Part shown: piece after piece, positions 41,216 to 50,438 of the stretch
Layout: each line of letters starts with the position of its first letter
How positions within the stretch are numbered: position 1 is the first letter of the stretch
DNA from: Paenibacillus sp. 32O-W
Lineage (GTDB): Bacteria; Bacillota; Bacilli; Paenibacillales; NBRC-103111
Length of the DNA stretch: 64,000 bases
Assembly: GCF_007679495.1 (NCBI RefSeq)
Contig: NZ_VEGP01000009.1
Span: 41,769 to 105,768, forward strand
Direction: 5' to 3'
Notes under the pieces: generated by a model
Databases searched by the model: none
What the model was told of the DNA's origin: nothing
The model's input: the letters and a program-made list of their open reading frames with translations, nothing else
Made by a program: the position numbers and the translations under genes

Positions 41216-43030
41216 ATGAAGGTGCTTATCGCTACGTTAAATGCGAAATATATTCATACCTCGTTGGCGATCCGCTATTTGAAAGCTTTTTGCCAGAAGG
41301 ATTTCGAGGTGGATATTGCGGAATATACGATTAAAGACCCCGCCATGAATATCGTTTCCGACCTGTATCAGAGACGCCCGGATGTGCTGGGCTTTTCCTG
41401 TTATATCTGGAATATTGAAGAGACGATCGCAATCATTAAGATGATCAAGAAAATTATGCCGGAGCTGATCATTGTACTGGGAGGCCCGGAGGTTTCCTAC
41501 GATACCGACTATTGGATGAAGCGGCTGCCGGAGGTCGATTTTATCGTGATGGGGGAAGGCGAGGAAACCTTCCACCACCTGCTTCAGGTAATTGAAGGGG
41601 ACCGGAAGTTTCACTTCGTCTATGGGATTGCCTACCGCAAAGGGGACGAGGTCATCATCACTCCGGGAAGGCCCAAGCTTGACTTGAACGAAATTCCGTC
41701 TCCCCACCGGTTTGAAGAAGATGTTCCGACCTTGGCGAATCGGGTAGTTTATTTCGAGACGAGCCGGGGGTGTCCTTTCAGCTGTCAATTCTGCTTATCC
41801 AGCATAGAGGTTGGGGTCCGGTATTTCGATATGGAGAGAACAAAGGCAGATCTGCTTTACCTGATCGATTCCGGAGCGAAGCTGATCAAATTTGTCGACC
41901 GCACATTTAACATCAAGCGGGAATATGCTCTGGAAATATTCGATTTCCTGATCAAGAATCATCGCGGATGTGTGTTCCAGTTCGAAATTACGGCGGACAT
42001 TATGCGCCCCGAGGTGCTTGAGTTTCTTTCCGAACATGCGCCGCCCGGCATCTTCCGCTTTGAAATCGGGGTGCAGTCGACTAACGATCTGACGAACGAG
42101 CTGGTCAAGAGACGGCAAAACTTCGCCAAGCTGACCCGAACGGTGACCATGGTGAGAGACAGCCACAAGATCGATCAGCATCTGGATCTGATAGCCGGGC
42201 TGCCGGAGGAAAATTACGATTCCTTCCGCAAAACGTTCAACGATGTATTTGCGCTCGGCCCGGAGGAATTGCAGTTGGGCTTCCTGAAAATGCTAAGAGG
42301 AACGGGGCTGCGCAACGATGCGGAGAAATATGGCTACGTCTATATGGACCATGCTCCCTATGAAATCCTGGGCAACGACGTGCTGCCCTTCTCGGATATC
42401 GTCCGGATTAAACGGGTGGAGGATGTGTTGGAGAAATATTGGAATGCCCATCGGCTGGACCGGACCGTTCTCTATTTAATCAAGAACGAGTTTCCTTCCG
42501 CCTTCGATTTCTTCCAGCAATTCGGGGATTACTGGGAAGAGCAGGGATGGCAGAAAATCGGCCATCAGCTCGAGGATTTGTTCACGCGTCTTCACAGCTT
42601 CTTACGCTGCCGGGATACGGCCTCTCTGGAAGTGGTTGAAGGGCTGATGAAGCTGGATTACTTTATGAACCATAAATATAAGCCGCGTAAAATATGGTGG
42701 AACTTCACCATTGATAAGGCCGAGCAATCCCGGTATTTACGCTGGCTGGCGGAGCATCCGGAGAAGGTATCCCCGGAATTTGCCGAGCTCAAGCTCAGCG
42801 AGAAGGAATTGCACAAGCATGCTGTGATTGAGGTTCTGCCTTTCGATCTGGAACTTTATTTGTGTACGGGGGAAGTCAGGGAATCCGATCCGAGCCTGCT
42901 TGTCGTCTACTATCCCCCTGATGCTTCCGAAATGCCGGCTTACTATGTCACATCCATAACAGGAAGAGAGGCATTGAAGAAGAAGCGGAAGAAAGAACTG
43001 GAGAAGATGGAGCTTCATGATATTCAATAA
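41216..43030 (+). CDS. B12-binding-domain radical SAM protein (DUF4080 type)
   Basis: A 604-residue protein from the ATG at 41216 (AAGAGGG upstream; an in-frame TTG at 41210 is rejected). The N-terminal ~140 residues form a cobalamin-binding Rossmann-like domain (IATLNAKYIHTSLAIRYLK, LGFSCYIWNIEE, VLGGPEVSYD). The radical SAM core has the cluster motif SRGCPFSCQFC at about residue 187 and later FEIGVQST and DLIAGLPEE. The C-terminal region is of the DUF4080 type. Such enzymes catalyse radical methylations or rearrangements; the substrate is unknown. Monocistronic, with its own promoter and terminator. Confidence 0.88.
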   Translation: MKVLIATLNAKYIHTSLAIRYLKAFCQKDFEVDIAEYTIKDPAMNIVSDLYQRRPDVLGFSCYIWNIEETIAIIKMIKKIMPELIIVLGGPEVSYDTDYWMKRLPEVDFIVMGEGEETFHHLLQVIEGDRKFHFVYGIAYRKGDEVIITPGRPKLDLNEIPSPHRFEEDVPTLANRVVYFETSRGCPFSCQFCLSSIEVGVRYFDMERTKADLLYLIDSGAKLIKFVDRTFNIKREYALEIFDFLIKNHRGCVFQFEITADIMRPEVLEFLSEHAPPGIFRFEIGVQSTNDLTNELVKRRQNFAKLTRTVTMVRDSHKIDQHLDLIAGLPEENYDSFRKTFNDVFALGPEELQLGFLKMLRGTGLRNDAEKYGYVYMDHAPYEILGNDVLPFSDIVRIKRVEDVLEKYWNAHRLDRTVLYLIKNEFPSAFDFFQQFGDYWEEQGWQKIGHQLEDLFTRLHSFLRCRDTASLEVVEGLMKLDYFMNHKYKPRKIWWNFTIDKAEQSRYLRWLAEHPEKVSPEFAELKLSEKELHKHAVIEVLPFDLELYLCTGEVRESDPSLLVVYYPPDASEMPAYYVTSITGREALKKKRKKELEKMELHDIQ

Positions 43031-43101
43031 TGATCGGCTATGAAATAATTTGTGACTCTCTCTCCTAAGATGAAAGGGTGCTTGCGCACCGAATGAGAAA
43101 A

Positions 43102-43128
43102 ACCGGGCATTACGCCCGGTTTTTTTTC
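43102..43128. terminator. Terminator between the convergent radical SAM and katA genes
   Basis: ACCGGGC (43102-43108) and GCCCGGT (43114-43120) are followed by eight Ts on the plus strand and TTTTTCTC on the minus strand, so it can serve both genes. Confidence 0.85.
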
Positions 43129-43252
43129 TTTCGGATTGGCAGAAAAGCTGCCGCCAAGGAAATATTCGACAACAAGTCCGAGGGCTTCAATGGAAGCTTC
43201 AACGTCGGATGATGAAAATAATTGCAAAGATCATGTGGAGCAGAAGCTTTAT

Positions 43253-44713
43253 TTAGTCTTCGTTATGCGGAACAGGCAGTCCGAGTCCTTCCGCAATCCG
43301 TCTGCCCAAATCCGGATCGGCTTTAAGCCAGTGACCGATTTGACGGATTTTTATTTCATCCTTATCTACAGGCTTCATGGCGGCCACGATATTGCGGATC
43401 AGCCGGCTTTGCTCCTCCTCACTCATCAGACGGTATAGATCGCCGGCTTGGGTATAATGATCATTATGATCGTAAGGGACGCTGTCGGCCATACCGGATA
43501 CTTCGAAAGGAGCCGGTTTGTTCTCGGGCGATTCGGTTGGTCCGCCGTAGCTGTTAGGCTCATAATAGAGAGAACTGCCGCCGTTGCCGTCAAATCTCAT
43601 TTGCCCATCGCGCTGATAATGGTTAACCGGTGCGATCGGACGGTTGATCGGCAGCGTATTGTGATTCGCCCCGACACGGTAACGATGCGCGTCCGAATAG
43701 GCGAAGAGGCGTCCCTGCAGCATTTTGTCCGGCGAAGCCTCAATGCCGGGTACGAAATTGCCCGGAGAGAAGGTTGCCTGTTCGACTTCCGCGAAATAGT
43801 TTTCCGGGTTGCGGTTTAGTACCATGCGGCCGACTTCGATAAGCGGGTAATCTTTCTGGGACCAGACCTTCGTTACATCGAACGGATCGAAGCGGTACGT
43901 CTTGGCATCCTCCAGCGGCATAATCTGGACACAAAGCTTCCACGAAGGGTAGTCGCCCTCTGCGATGGCGTTGAATAAATCTTCCGTATGATAATCCGGA
44001 TTTTCCCCTGCCAGCTTGGCGGCCAGATCGACATCCAGATTTTTGATGCCTTGTTCGGTTTTGAAATGATACTTGACCCAGACGGCTTCGCCTTGCTCAT
44101 TTACCCATTTGAAGGTATGGCTGCCGAATCCGTGCATATGTCTGTACGTTGCCGGGATACCGCGGTCAGACATCAGTATGGTGACTTGATGCAGGGATTC
44201 CGGAGACAGCGACCAGAAATCCCATACGGCGTTCGGATTTTTCAGATGGGTTTGGGGATGGCGTTTCTGAGTATGGATAAAGTCCGGAAATTTGATAGCG
44301 TCCCGAATGAAAAATACCGGTGTATTATTACCGACCAGATCATAGTTGCCCTCTTCGGTATAGAACTTCACGGCGAATCCGCGCGGGTCCCGAACCGTAT
44401 CGGCAGAGCCCAACTCGCCAGCTACCGTGGAGAAACGAACGAATACCGGTGTCTGCTTGCCGACTTCCGACAGGATATTCGCTTTCGTATACTTAGTGAG
44501 ATCGTTCGTCACTTCGAAATAACCGTGGGCACCTGCACCTTTGGCATGAACGACCCGTTCGGGAACACGCTCCCGGTTGAAATGGGCCAATTTCTCCAGA
44601 AGATGCACATCCTGAATTAATGTCGGACCTCGCGATCCTGCCGTCATGGAATTCTGATTGTCTCCTACAGGAGCGCCCCAACTCGTCGTCAGGTTGTTCT
44701 TGTTTGTGGACAT
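43253..44713 (-). CDS. katA: Monofunctional haem catalase
   Basis: A 486-residue small-subunit catalase, full length for the clade. The catalytic region [17 protein letters not shown] contains the active-site His, the Asn region is in [14 protein letters not shown], and the haem-ligand Tyr is in [12 protein letters not shown]. It converts hydrogen peroxide to water and oxygen in the cytoplasm. The start is the ATG at 44713. Upstream lie a 7-1-7 Fur/PerR-type operator and a 20-base palindrome, consistent with peroxide or iron control. Convergent with the radical SAM gene. Confidence 0.97.
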   Translation of the reverse strand: MSTNKNNLTTSWGAPVGDNQNSMTAGSRGPTLIQDVHLLEKLAHFNRERVPERVVHAKGAGAHGYFEVTNDLTKYTKANILSEVGKQTPVFVRFSTVAGELGSADTVRDPRGFAVKFYTEEGNYDLVGNNTPVFFIRDAIKFPDFIHTQKRHPQTHLKNPNAVWDFWSLSPESLHQVTILMSDRGIPATYRHMHGFGSHTFKWVNEQGEAVWVKYHFKTEQGIKNLDVDLAAKLAGENPDYHTEDLFNAIAEGDYPSWKLCVQIMPLEDAKTYRFDPFDVTKVWSQKDYPLIEVGRMVLNRNPENYFAEVEQATFSPGNFVPGIEASPDKMLQGRLFAYSDAHRYRVGANHNTLPINRPIAPVNHYQRDGQMRFDGNGGSSLYYEPNSYGGPTESPENKPAPFEVSGMADSVPYDHNDHYTQAGDLYRLMSEEEQSRLIRNIVAAMKPVDKDEIKIRQIGHWLKADPDLGRRIAEGLGLPVPHNED

Positions 44714-44766
44714 TCGATCTTCACCTCATTATTTATTTTAAGTAAATGGTTCTGTGCCGTTGTAAT

Positions 44767-44781
44767 TGAGAATCAATATCA
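44767..44781 (-). promoter_or_regulatory. Fur/PerR-like operator upstream of katA
   Basis: TGAGAAT-C-AATATCA matches the 7-1-7 Fur-family box (TGATAAT-N-ATTATCA) with two mismatches, inside a larger GTAATTGA/TCAATTAC inverted repeat. katA is a classical PerR target in Bacillota, but the sequence alone does not separate PerR from Fur. Confidence 0.6.
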
Positions 44782-44787
44782 ATTACT

Positions 44788-44807
44788 ATGAATTAAATTT
44801 AATTCAT
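44788..44807. promoter_or_regulatory. Perfect 20-base palindrome upstream of katA
   Basis: ATGAATTAAATTTAATTCAT is its own reverse complement. It lies 7 bases from the Fur/PerR-like box and may be a second operator. Confidence 0.5.
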
Positions 44808-45140
44808 TTCAAACAAATAGTCAATATCTTTTTATAATAATTCTAAATAAGGAAATATTGAAAAATGATGGGTCAATAACGAAAAACGTACGGAGAGCTT
44901 AATTAATGAAGGAAGGAGGTGGATTTGGGAGCGGTTCGTTCCTAAATGTTGTATATGCAGCGGCCTTCGAATCGGGCTGTTTGAAGGGTTAAGGAAAAGT
45001 TCTAAGGATGGTTAGGTATCGTTTATGACCAAACGGAAGCCGGAAGAGCGGTCATCCGTTCTTATTCAAATCCTATGACAGATATTTCCATTGCATTCTA
45101 TCCATTTGATGGATGGCCCGATGTAAATTCATCGCTAATA
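44808..45140. other. Gene-free stretch between katA and the tandem repeats
   Basis: No supported gene. A 28-codon frame from 44906 (MKEGGGFGSGSF...) has only a poor ribosome site and is not called. Nothing else is recognised. Confidence 0.35.
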
Positions 45141-45524
45141 AAAAAAGCTCCTAACGGAGCCATCTCGAAGATGAATAACCCGGTATTAGAGGAAGCTTTT
45201 TATGCCAATAGGAATCTATATTTTCATCGTATTAACGCTATAAAGAACTTAAAGATTCCTATGTGGTAAAAAAAGCTCCTAACGGAGCCATCTCGAAGAT
45301 GAATAACCCGGTATTAGAGGAAGCTTTTTATGCCAATAGGAATCTATATTTTCATCGTATTAACGCTATAAAGAACTTAAAGATTCCTATGTGGTAAAAA
45401 AAGCTCCTAACGGAGCCATCTCGAAGATGAATAACCCGGTATTAGAGGAAGCTTTTTATGCCAATAGGAATCTATATTTTCGTCGTATTAACGCTGTAAA
45501 GAACTTAAAGATTCCTATGTGGTC
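45141..45524 (-). repeat. Three tandem 128-base structured, terminator-bearing units
   Basis: Units at 45141-45268, 45269-45396 and 45397-45524 are almost identical. On the minus strand each reads as an RNA: a stem ATAGGAATCT/AGATTCCTAT enclosing a ~40-base loop, then TTGGCATAAAAAGC, CCTCTAATACCGGG, TTATTCATCTTCGA, and finally GGCTCC-GTTA-GGAGC plus TTTTTT, an intrinsic terminator. The 128-base period is not a multiple of three, and each unit has a stop, so it is not coding. A diverged copy lies at 61311-61434. Expression and function unknown. Confidence 0.8.
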
Positions 45525-45571
45525 AAAAAAACTCCGGAACCCGGGGATTGAGCCTATCCCGGACTCCGGAG
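45525..45571 (-). terminator. Intrinsic terminator after manA
   Basis: On the minus strand CTCCGGAGTCCGGGA pairs with TCCCCGGGTTCCGGAG (imperfect) and is followed by seven Ts. It begins 9 bases past the manA stop and lies just before the tandem RNA-like repeats. Confidence 0.85.
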
Positions 45572-45579
45572 ATTCTGTA

Positions 45580-46548
45580 TTAAGGCAAATAGCTGCGGAG
45601 GACGGTCAAATTGCCTTCCAATTGATAGTTTTCGAGTGAGGCGGGCAGCAGTAGACACTCTCCGGCTTTGATGGGCATGCTTTCCCCATCCCACGAAATT
45701 TGTCCGCTTCCTTCGCAGACGATATGAATGACGAACGTTTCCTTAGAAGTTTGCAGCTCCCAGCGGCCGTTCACAACTCCCTTTTCTACAATAAAATAGG
45801 GGGAATGGGCCAGCTTGAGCCATTGATTCGGCCCCGGGACCTCGGTAGTCATTCTTGTTGCCCCGGCTCCTTCGTAAGCGATGACATTCAGCGAATCCTC
45901 GATATGAAGCTCTCGGGGCTTGCCGTCCAGGCCCGGTCGATCATAATCGTACAGGCGGTAAACGGTATCCGAATTTTGCTGAACCTCTGCAACCAGCACA
46001 CCCGCTCCAAGAGCATGAACCGTTCCCGCAGGAATATAGAACGAATCTCCGGCCGCAACCGGAACCTCCTGCAGATAATCCAATATACGTTTGCCTTCTA
46101 TCGCTTCCGCAAGGCTTTCCCTTGTTGTACCGGGCTTCAGCCCATAGATGATTTTAGCCCCCGGCTTGGCTTCAAGAATGTACCACATTTCCGTCTTGCC
46201 AAGCTCTCCTTCGGGCAATCCGGCATAATCGTCTCCGGGATGCACCTGAACGGACAGGTCGTCTTCGCAATCGAGAAGTTTGAGCAGAAGAGGAAAACGG
46301 CCGTTAGGCGAGTTTATGCCCTTGGTTCCGAAGATAAGCTCTCCGTACTTGCTGCGGATTTCATCGAGGCCCAATCCGGCCAGTTCCCCGTTGGCAACCT
46401 TCGTAGTGCCGTTAGGATGATCGCCAATCATCCAGCCTTCTCCGATTTTGCTATTTTCCTTAACAGGCAGACCGAATTTGGCTAAAGAATTGCCTCCCCA
46501 AACTCTTTCCTTCATTTCCGGTATAAACTTCAGCGGATATGATTTCAA
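45580..46548 (-). CDS. manA: Mannose-6-phosphate isomerase, class I (short type)
   Basis: A 322-residue cupin enzyme, the usual size in Bacilli, starting with TTG at 46548 (LKSYPLKFIPEMKERVWGG; GTGGGG upstream). Zinc-site motifs are visible: SVQVHPGDDYA, GKTEMWYIL and FYIPAGTVHALGAG. It interconverts mannose-6-phosphate and fructose-6-phosphate, feeding mannose into glycolysis and GDP-mannose synthesis. It follows ytqB by about 100 bases on the same strand and ends in a strong terminator. Confidence 0.95.
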   Translation of the reverse strand: MKSYPLKFIPEMKERVWGGNSLAKFGLPVKENSKIGEGWMIGDHPNGTTKVANGELAGLGLDEIRSKYGELIFGTKGINSPNGRFPLLLKLLDCEDDLSVQVHPGDDYAGLPEGELGKTEMWYILEAKPGAKIIYGLKPGTTRESLAEAIEGKRILDYLQEVPVAAGDSFYIPAGTVHALGAGVLVAEVQQNSDTVYRLYDYDRPGLDGKPRELHIEDSLNVIAYEGAGATRMTTEVPGPNQWLKLAHSPYFIVEKGVVNGRWELQTSKETFVIHIVCEGSGQISWDGESMPIKAGECLLLPASLENYQLEGNLTVLRSYLP

Positions 46549-46646
46549 TTAAGAATCCCCACTTTCTGTTTTTTCTCCTCTGATTATTAAAGGGGGTGAC
46601 CCCAAGACGAGCGCCGAAGCACTCATTCGCAAACAAAATGTCCCCA

Positions 46647-47240
46647 TTAACGGCGAAGTGCAACTTCCCGCTTGGCTACGGCAATAAGATAAGGCGGGTG
46701 GTTGCGTTGGTTGATCATGGCGTATTTGAGCACCTGGAAGTTCGGCTGGGGCAATTCAGCGGCCCACTGCTCAACGGCAGCGGCTTCCCTGTCTCCGCCT
46801 TCATGGCCGGTATAAAGCACTATGGTCGTTAACCCTCCCGGGCGGAGCAGATCCACTGCCGCGTTCAATGCAGGGAGGGTCGTTTCGGGGACGGTAATCG
46901 TGCTATGATCGGAGCCGGGCAAATACCCGAGGTTGAACATGATGGCTCCGACCCGTCCGTGACAAGCCTCTGGAACATGCTCCTTCATTAAGGAATGAGA
47001 GGCCTGAATCCAACGTACCGGATGTCGGTCTCCCATATGCTTTTCCAATCGGCCGGATGCCTTGCGGAGTGCCTCAGCCTGTATATCGAAGCCGTATACA
47101 CTTCCCTGCAGACCGACTCTTTCGGCCAGGAACAAGCTGTCGACGCCATTGCCGACCGTTGCGTCTATCGCGATATCCCCCGGTTGAAGCTGCTCGGACA
47201 CCAGGCGGTGAGCATAGCTCAGGATCGATATAAAACCCAT
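46647..47240 (-). CDS. ytqB: YtqB-type SAM-dependent methyltransferase
   Basis: A 197-residue class I methyltransferase with AGGAGG before its ATG at 47240. SAM motif I is AIDATVGNGVDSLFLA (near residue 24), motif II-like GFDIQAEAL, and a NLGYLPGSDH motif takes the place of NPPY. B. subtilis YtqB, next to ytqA, is the closest named relative; it is called a putative rRNA methylase, with the substrate uncertain. It lies 66 bases downstream of ytqA, so ytqA-ytqB form one unit as in Bacillus. Confidence 0.88.
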   Translation of the reverse strand: MGFISILSYAHRLVSEQLQPGDIAIDATVGNGVDSLFLAERVGLQGSVYGFDIQAEALRKASGRLEKHMGDRHPVRWIQASHSLMKEHVPEACHGRVGAIMFNLGYLPGSDHSTITVPETTLPALNAAVDLLRPGGLTTIVLYTGHEGGDREAAAVEQWAAELPQPNFQVLKYAMINQRNHPPYLIAVAKREVALRR

Positions 47241-47306
47241 AATTCCTCCTACATTGCACTATCTGGACCCAAATAAAGGGTAATCAGACTCGGTCCAGTT
47301 GTTCAT

Positions 47307-48272
47307 TTAAACAAGTCCGCTTTGAACCGCGTCCCGTTCTTTTCCTTGCCAAGTATTTCTTCGTCTTAATTCCGCATCAATCGAGTTGAGAACCTCCCAT
47401 TTCTTAAGACTCCACATGGGCCCGATCAGCAGATCACGGGGGGCGTCTCCCGTCAAGCGGTGGACAATCATTTCGGGCGGAAGCATCTCCAGCGTGTCTA
47501 CGACCAGCTTGACGTATTCGTCCTTCTCCAGAAATTTCAGCAATCCGGCCTCGTACTGCTTAACCATCGGTGTCTTCTTCATTAGATGCAGCAAGTGAAT
47601 TTTGATGCCTTGTACATCCATATGCGAAACCTGTCTTCCCGTTTCCAGCATCATGGCCTCGTCTTCTCCCGGCAATCCGTAGATAATATGGGCGCAAGTC
47701 CGGATGTTATGCTTCCGCAGCTTGGATACGCCATCGATAAAGCATTGAGTGTCATGAGCACGGTTAATCAGCCGGGAAGTTTCCTCATGTACGGTCTGCA
47801 GCCCCAGTTCTACCCATAGATAGGTTCTTTCGTTCAGCTCCGCCAAATATTCGACAACGTCTTCCGGAAGACAGTCGGGACGGGTGGCAATGGATAAGCC
47901 GACCACTCCCGGCTGCTGCAGAATGACTTCGTAGTAATCCCGCAGAACATCGACCGGCGCATAAGTGTTCGTATAGGCCTGGAAGTACCCTATATATTTC
48001 GCATCCGGCCATTTGAGATGCTGGCGGTCGCGGATCGTGTAGAATTGTGTCACCAGATCCTCCCGACGGTTTCCGGCAAAATCTCCCGAGCCCCGCTTGC
48101 TGCAGAAGGTACAGCCTCCAATTGCTATTCTTCCGTCCCGATTGGGACAGGTGAATCCGGCATCCAGCATAACCTTGAATACTTTGGTGCCGAACTGCTG
48201 TCTCATTTCGTAATTCCACGTATGAAATCGTTTGTCGCCCCATGTCCGGGGCGCTGCGTTAATCAAGTTCAT
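47307..48272 (-). CDS. ytqA: YtqA-type radical SAM protein (TIGR01212 family)
   Basis: A 321-residue protein from the ATG at 48270-48272, with AAGGGAG upstream; the longer frame to 48347 lacks a site. The Fe-S motif is in TCPNRDGRIAIGGCTFCS, and the rest shows YFQAYTNTYAP, VGLSIATRPDCLP and ELGLQTVHEET. The family is usual next to ytqB-like methyltransferases; no reaction is firmly assigned to it that I can state. First gene of the leftward ytqA-ytqB(-manA) group. Confidence 0.9.
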   Translation of the reverse strand: MNLINAAPRTWGDKRFHTWNYEMRQQFGTKVFKVMLDAGFTCPNRDGRIAIGGCTFCSKRGSGDFAGNRREDLVTQFYTIRDRQHLKWPDAKYIGYFQAYTNTYAPVDVLRDYYEVILQQPGVVGLSIATRPDCLPEDVVEYLAELNERTYLWVELGLQTVHEETSRLINRAHDTQCFIDGVSKLRKHNIRTCAHIIYGLPGEDEAMMLETGRQVSHMDVQGIKIHLLHLMKKTPMVKQYEAGLLKFLEKDEYVKLVVDTLEMLPPEMIVHRLTGDAPRDLLIGPMWSLKKWEVLNSIDAELRRRNTWQGKERDAVQSGLV

Positions 48273-48536
48273 TAATATAACTCCCTTATTCCATTGCATA
48301 AAACCGCTGTTCTCTATGGCCCCATCGGACTCCATCTTCCCGGACACCGCTCATGCCATGGCACCGGCTTATACTTAGACAGGTTTTTTTTCATTTTAAC
48401 TTATCACAAGAGAAATTGCATCCGGGTACCAAGAACATGGGAGGATTACCAATATCCCCGCAGGATAGAACCTTATTCGCGGGAGGACAATAAGAACGTG
48501 CCATCACATATCAATCATAGATTGGAGGATTTACAG

Positions 48537-49013
48537 TTGAACAAAGGTTTGGGAATAGCTGTTATCCTTACGATGTTCGTGTTTGCGGTACCTGCGGATG
48601 CCGCAGGGACTACCGACACGGGTGCTCCTCAGCCAGGGACCACAACGGTCAATACCAACGGAACTTATACGGGTGCCCAGGACATGAGCGGTAATGCGAA
48701 TTATCCGGGGAGCTACGGGAAGTATTCGCCGGGTATCAACACTCCTTCGGGGCTTAACGGCGCCAATGTGGGAACTACCGATGTTAATCGGGTCAGCGGG
48801 GACATGAACGGGAATGGGACAACGAGAAGCACTTACACGAACCAAATTCCTGGCAGAGGAAACGGAACGGGAGCTTATAACATGAGCACTTACCGTACCG
48901 GAGCAGCAACACGGGCAGACAACACAATGAATTGGGGATGGCTCGGATTGCTTGGATTGCTCGGCTTGGCCGGGCTAGGCGGAAGGAATCGGGGGGACCA
49001 ACCGCAGAAATAG
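48537..49013 (+). CDS. Exported WGxxGxxG-motif protein
   Basis: A 158-residue protein using the TTG at 48537, 8 bases after GGAGG. The signal peptide (LNKGLGIAVILTMFVFAVPADAA) is followed by ~100 residues very rich in Gly, Thr, Asn and Ser, low in charge and probably disordered. The C-terminus carries WGWLGLLGLLGLAGLGG followed by RNRGDQ, the WGxxGxxG sorting-like motif: a short hydrophobic stretch plus Arg. Proteins of this type are secreted, with unknown function; the tail may be processed by a membrane protease. Monocistronic and divergent from ytqA. Confidence 0.75.
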   Translation: MNKGLGIAVILTMFVFAVPADAAGTTDTGAPQPGTTTVNTNGTYTGAQDMSGNANYPGSYGKYSPGINTPSGLNGANVGTTDVNRVSGDMNGNGTTRSTYTNQIPGRGNGTGAYNMSTYRTGAATRADNTMNWGWLGLLGLLGLAGLGGRNRGDQPQK

Positions 49014-49020
49014 CACGCCT

Positions 49021-49060
49021 GAACAAACTCCTTTTTCCATATGGAACTGGGAGTTTGTTC
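49021..49060 (+). terminator. Inverted repeat after the WGxxGxxG gene
   Basis: GAACAAACTCC (49021-49031) and GGAGTTTGTTC (49050-49060) are perfect 11-base arms. No clear T-run follows, so terminator function is probable but not certain. Confidence 0.55.
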
Positions 49061-49234
49061 ATATGAACAGCAAACTTTTATGTCCGTTATGAAGCGGTTG
49101 CAAATTGATAAAGAAGGCTTAATCCGATATACTATATAATAAGTAGGAAAAAAGTTTAAGATCATTTATGAAATCATATTCAGTCAACATCATACAGGCA
49201 GCAATCCCATCCATAATATGCCGAGGTGAATGAT

Positions 49235-49423
49235 ATGAATGCACAGCAGGCAATGGTAACCATTCCGGATAAGGAGCAAATAATAGCCGTAGAATTGACT
49301 GTTAAGGAATTGATGGCGCTGAGCGGCAGCCGCTTTCACCAGGACCAGCAATTGCTGCCCTCTGTGCGTAAGAAGCTGCGGGATCATCTGCAGAGGGAAT
49401 GGATATCCCGGATAACCGAATAA
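49235..49423 (+). CDS. Small conserved-looking protein, unknown function
   Basis: A 62-residue protein from the ATG at 49235 with GAGGTGA just upstream; a GTG at 49226 is an alternative. The sequence is a normal soluble mix (VTIPDKEQIIAVELTVKELMALSG...LLPSVRKKLRDHLQREW) with a helical second half. It is followed 10 bases after its stop by a long-stem terminator, which supports a real gene. No family recognised. Confidence 0.6.
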   Translation: MNAQQAMVTIPDKEQIIAVELTVKELMALSGSRFHQDQQLLPSVRKKLRDHLQREWISRITE

Positions 49424-49432
49424 CCGGCAAGG

Positions 49433-49475
49433 AAGAGAATCTTGACGCCATCCGCGTTAACATTCTCTTTTTTGT
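49433..49475 (+). terminator. Strong intrinsic terminator
   Basis: AAGAGAAT (49433-49440) pairs with ATTCTCTT (49462-49469), and the inner TTGACGC/GCGTTAA extends the stem to about 16 pairs. A T-run follows. Confidence 0.85.
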
Positions 49476-49727
49476 TGGAGACATCATTTTCTTTTGATTT
49501 TTTAGTCTCCATGAACTATGCTATCTTTTGTGCAGAATTTATAGTTCAAGGGGCTCCCCGCAAAGTACAGTACAAACCTTTATCGAAGCAAAGTCAGGAA
49601 GAGCGACCGCGTTTAGAGGAAGGTTTAGACGCCGACTCCGTTGGAGTGCGGACGGAATAGGCTTTGAAGATTACACGTCATTTTTTTATGAGGTTATTTT
49701 GTATATCAAGGTGTGGAGGTCTAGCTC
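49476..49727. other. Leader region of trmB
   Basis: No gene is supported. A GGAGAC/GTCTCC inverted repeat (about 49477-49510) and an ACTCC-GTT-GGAGT hairpin (about 49635-49646) are visible, with no T-runs. The trmB promoter is not obvious. Confidence 0.35.
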
Positions 49728-50438
49728 ATGCGTTTAAGAGGAAGAAAGGGAATCAGGGAAAGTCTGGAGAGACAGGAGGATCTTGTTATTCTTCAGCCGT
49801 CCCAATGGAAGGGAAGATGGTCGGAATACTTCGGGAACTCGAACCCGATTCATGTCGAATTAGGAATGGGAAAGGGCAAATTTATCAGCGACCTGAGCTT
49901 TGCTCATCCTGATATTAATTATATAGGCGTAGACATGTATGATGAGTTGATCAGACGTGCAAGCGACAAGGTGAGGGCCGTGCGGGAAGAGCATGGGGCG
50001 GGGCTAGGCAATATCGCTCTGGCACTAATGAATATCCAAACGATTGAAGACGTATTTGCTCCCGGAGAATTGGAGAGAATTTATTTAAACTTCAGTGATC
50101 CTTGGCCGAAGAAGAAGCATGCGAGACGCCGGTTGACTCATTCCGGTTTCGTGAATAAATACAAATCAATCCTGAATAACAGAGGAGAAATTCATTTCAA
50201 GACGGACTCCCGAAGCCTCTTCGAGTTTTCACTTAATTCTTTTGCAAATATGGGCTTGAGAATGCGGAATATTTCCCTGGATCTTCATGCGAACGGACTG
50301 AGGGAAGATTTAATCCCTACGGAATATGAGCTGAAATTTGTAAGCCAAGGGATGCCCATTTATCGCTGTGAAGTAGTGATTGGCAGCCAAGCGTTGGAAG
50401 AGCACGAACAATACCTTGAGAAGGAAGATAACGCTTAA
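49728..50438 (+). CDS. trmB: tRNA (guanine-N7-)-methyltransferase
   Basis: A 236-residue enzyme from the ATG at 49728 with GGAGG upstream. SAM motif HVELGMGKGKFISDLS and the TrmB signature YLNFSDPWPKKKHARRRLTH are both intact, and the usual FKTDSRSLFEFS follows. It makes 7-methylguanosine at position 46 of tRNAs. Full length for the family. No operon partner. Confidence 0.96.
   Translation: MRLRGRKGIRESLERQEDLVILQPSQWKGRWSEYFGNSNPIHVELGMGKGKFISDLSFAHPDINYIGVDMYDELIRRASDKVRAVREEHGAGLGNIALALMNIQTIEDVFAPGELERIYLNFSDPWPKKKHARRRLTHSGFVNKYKSILNNRGEIHFKTDSRSLFEFSLNSFANMGLRMRNISLDLHANGLREDLIPTEYELKFVSQGMPIYRCEVVIGSQALEEHEQYLEKEDNA

Noticed and set aside
43024..43227. 67-residue minus-strand frame downstream of katA
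   Set aside because: It crosses the shared terminator at 43102-43128 and lacks a ribosome site.
44906..44992. 28-codon Gly-rich frame recalling YjcZ-type spore proteins
   Set aside because: It lacks the hydrophobic helix of that family and has a poorly placed ribosome site.
45075..45639. Short frames with repeated KKAPNGAISKMNNP peptides
   Set aside because: They arise from the tandem 128-base units, each stopped by TAA, with a period not divisible by three and no ribosome site; the RNA reading explains them better.
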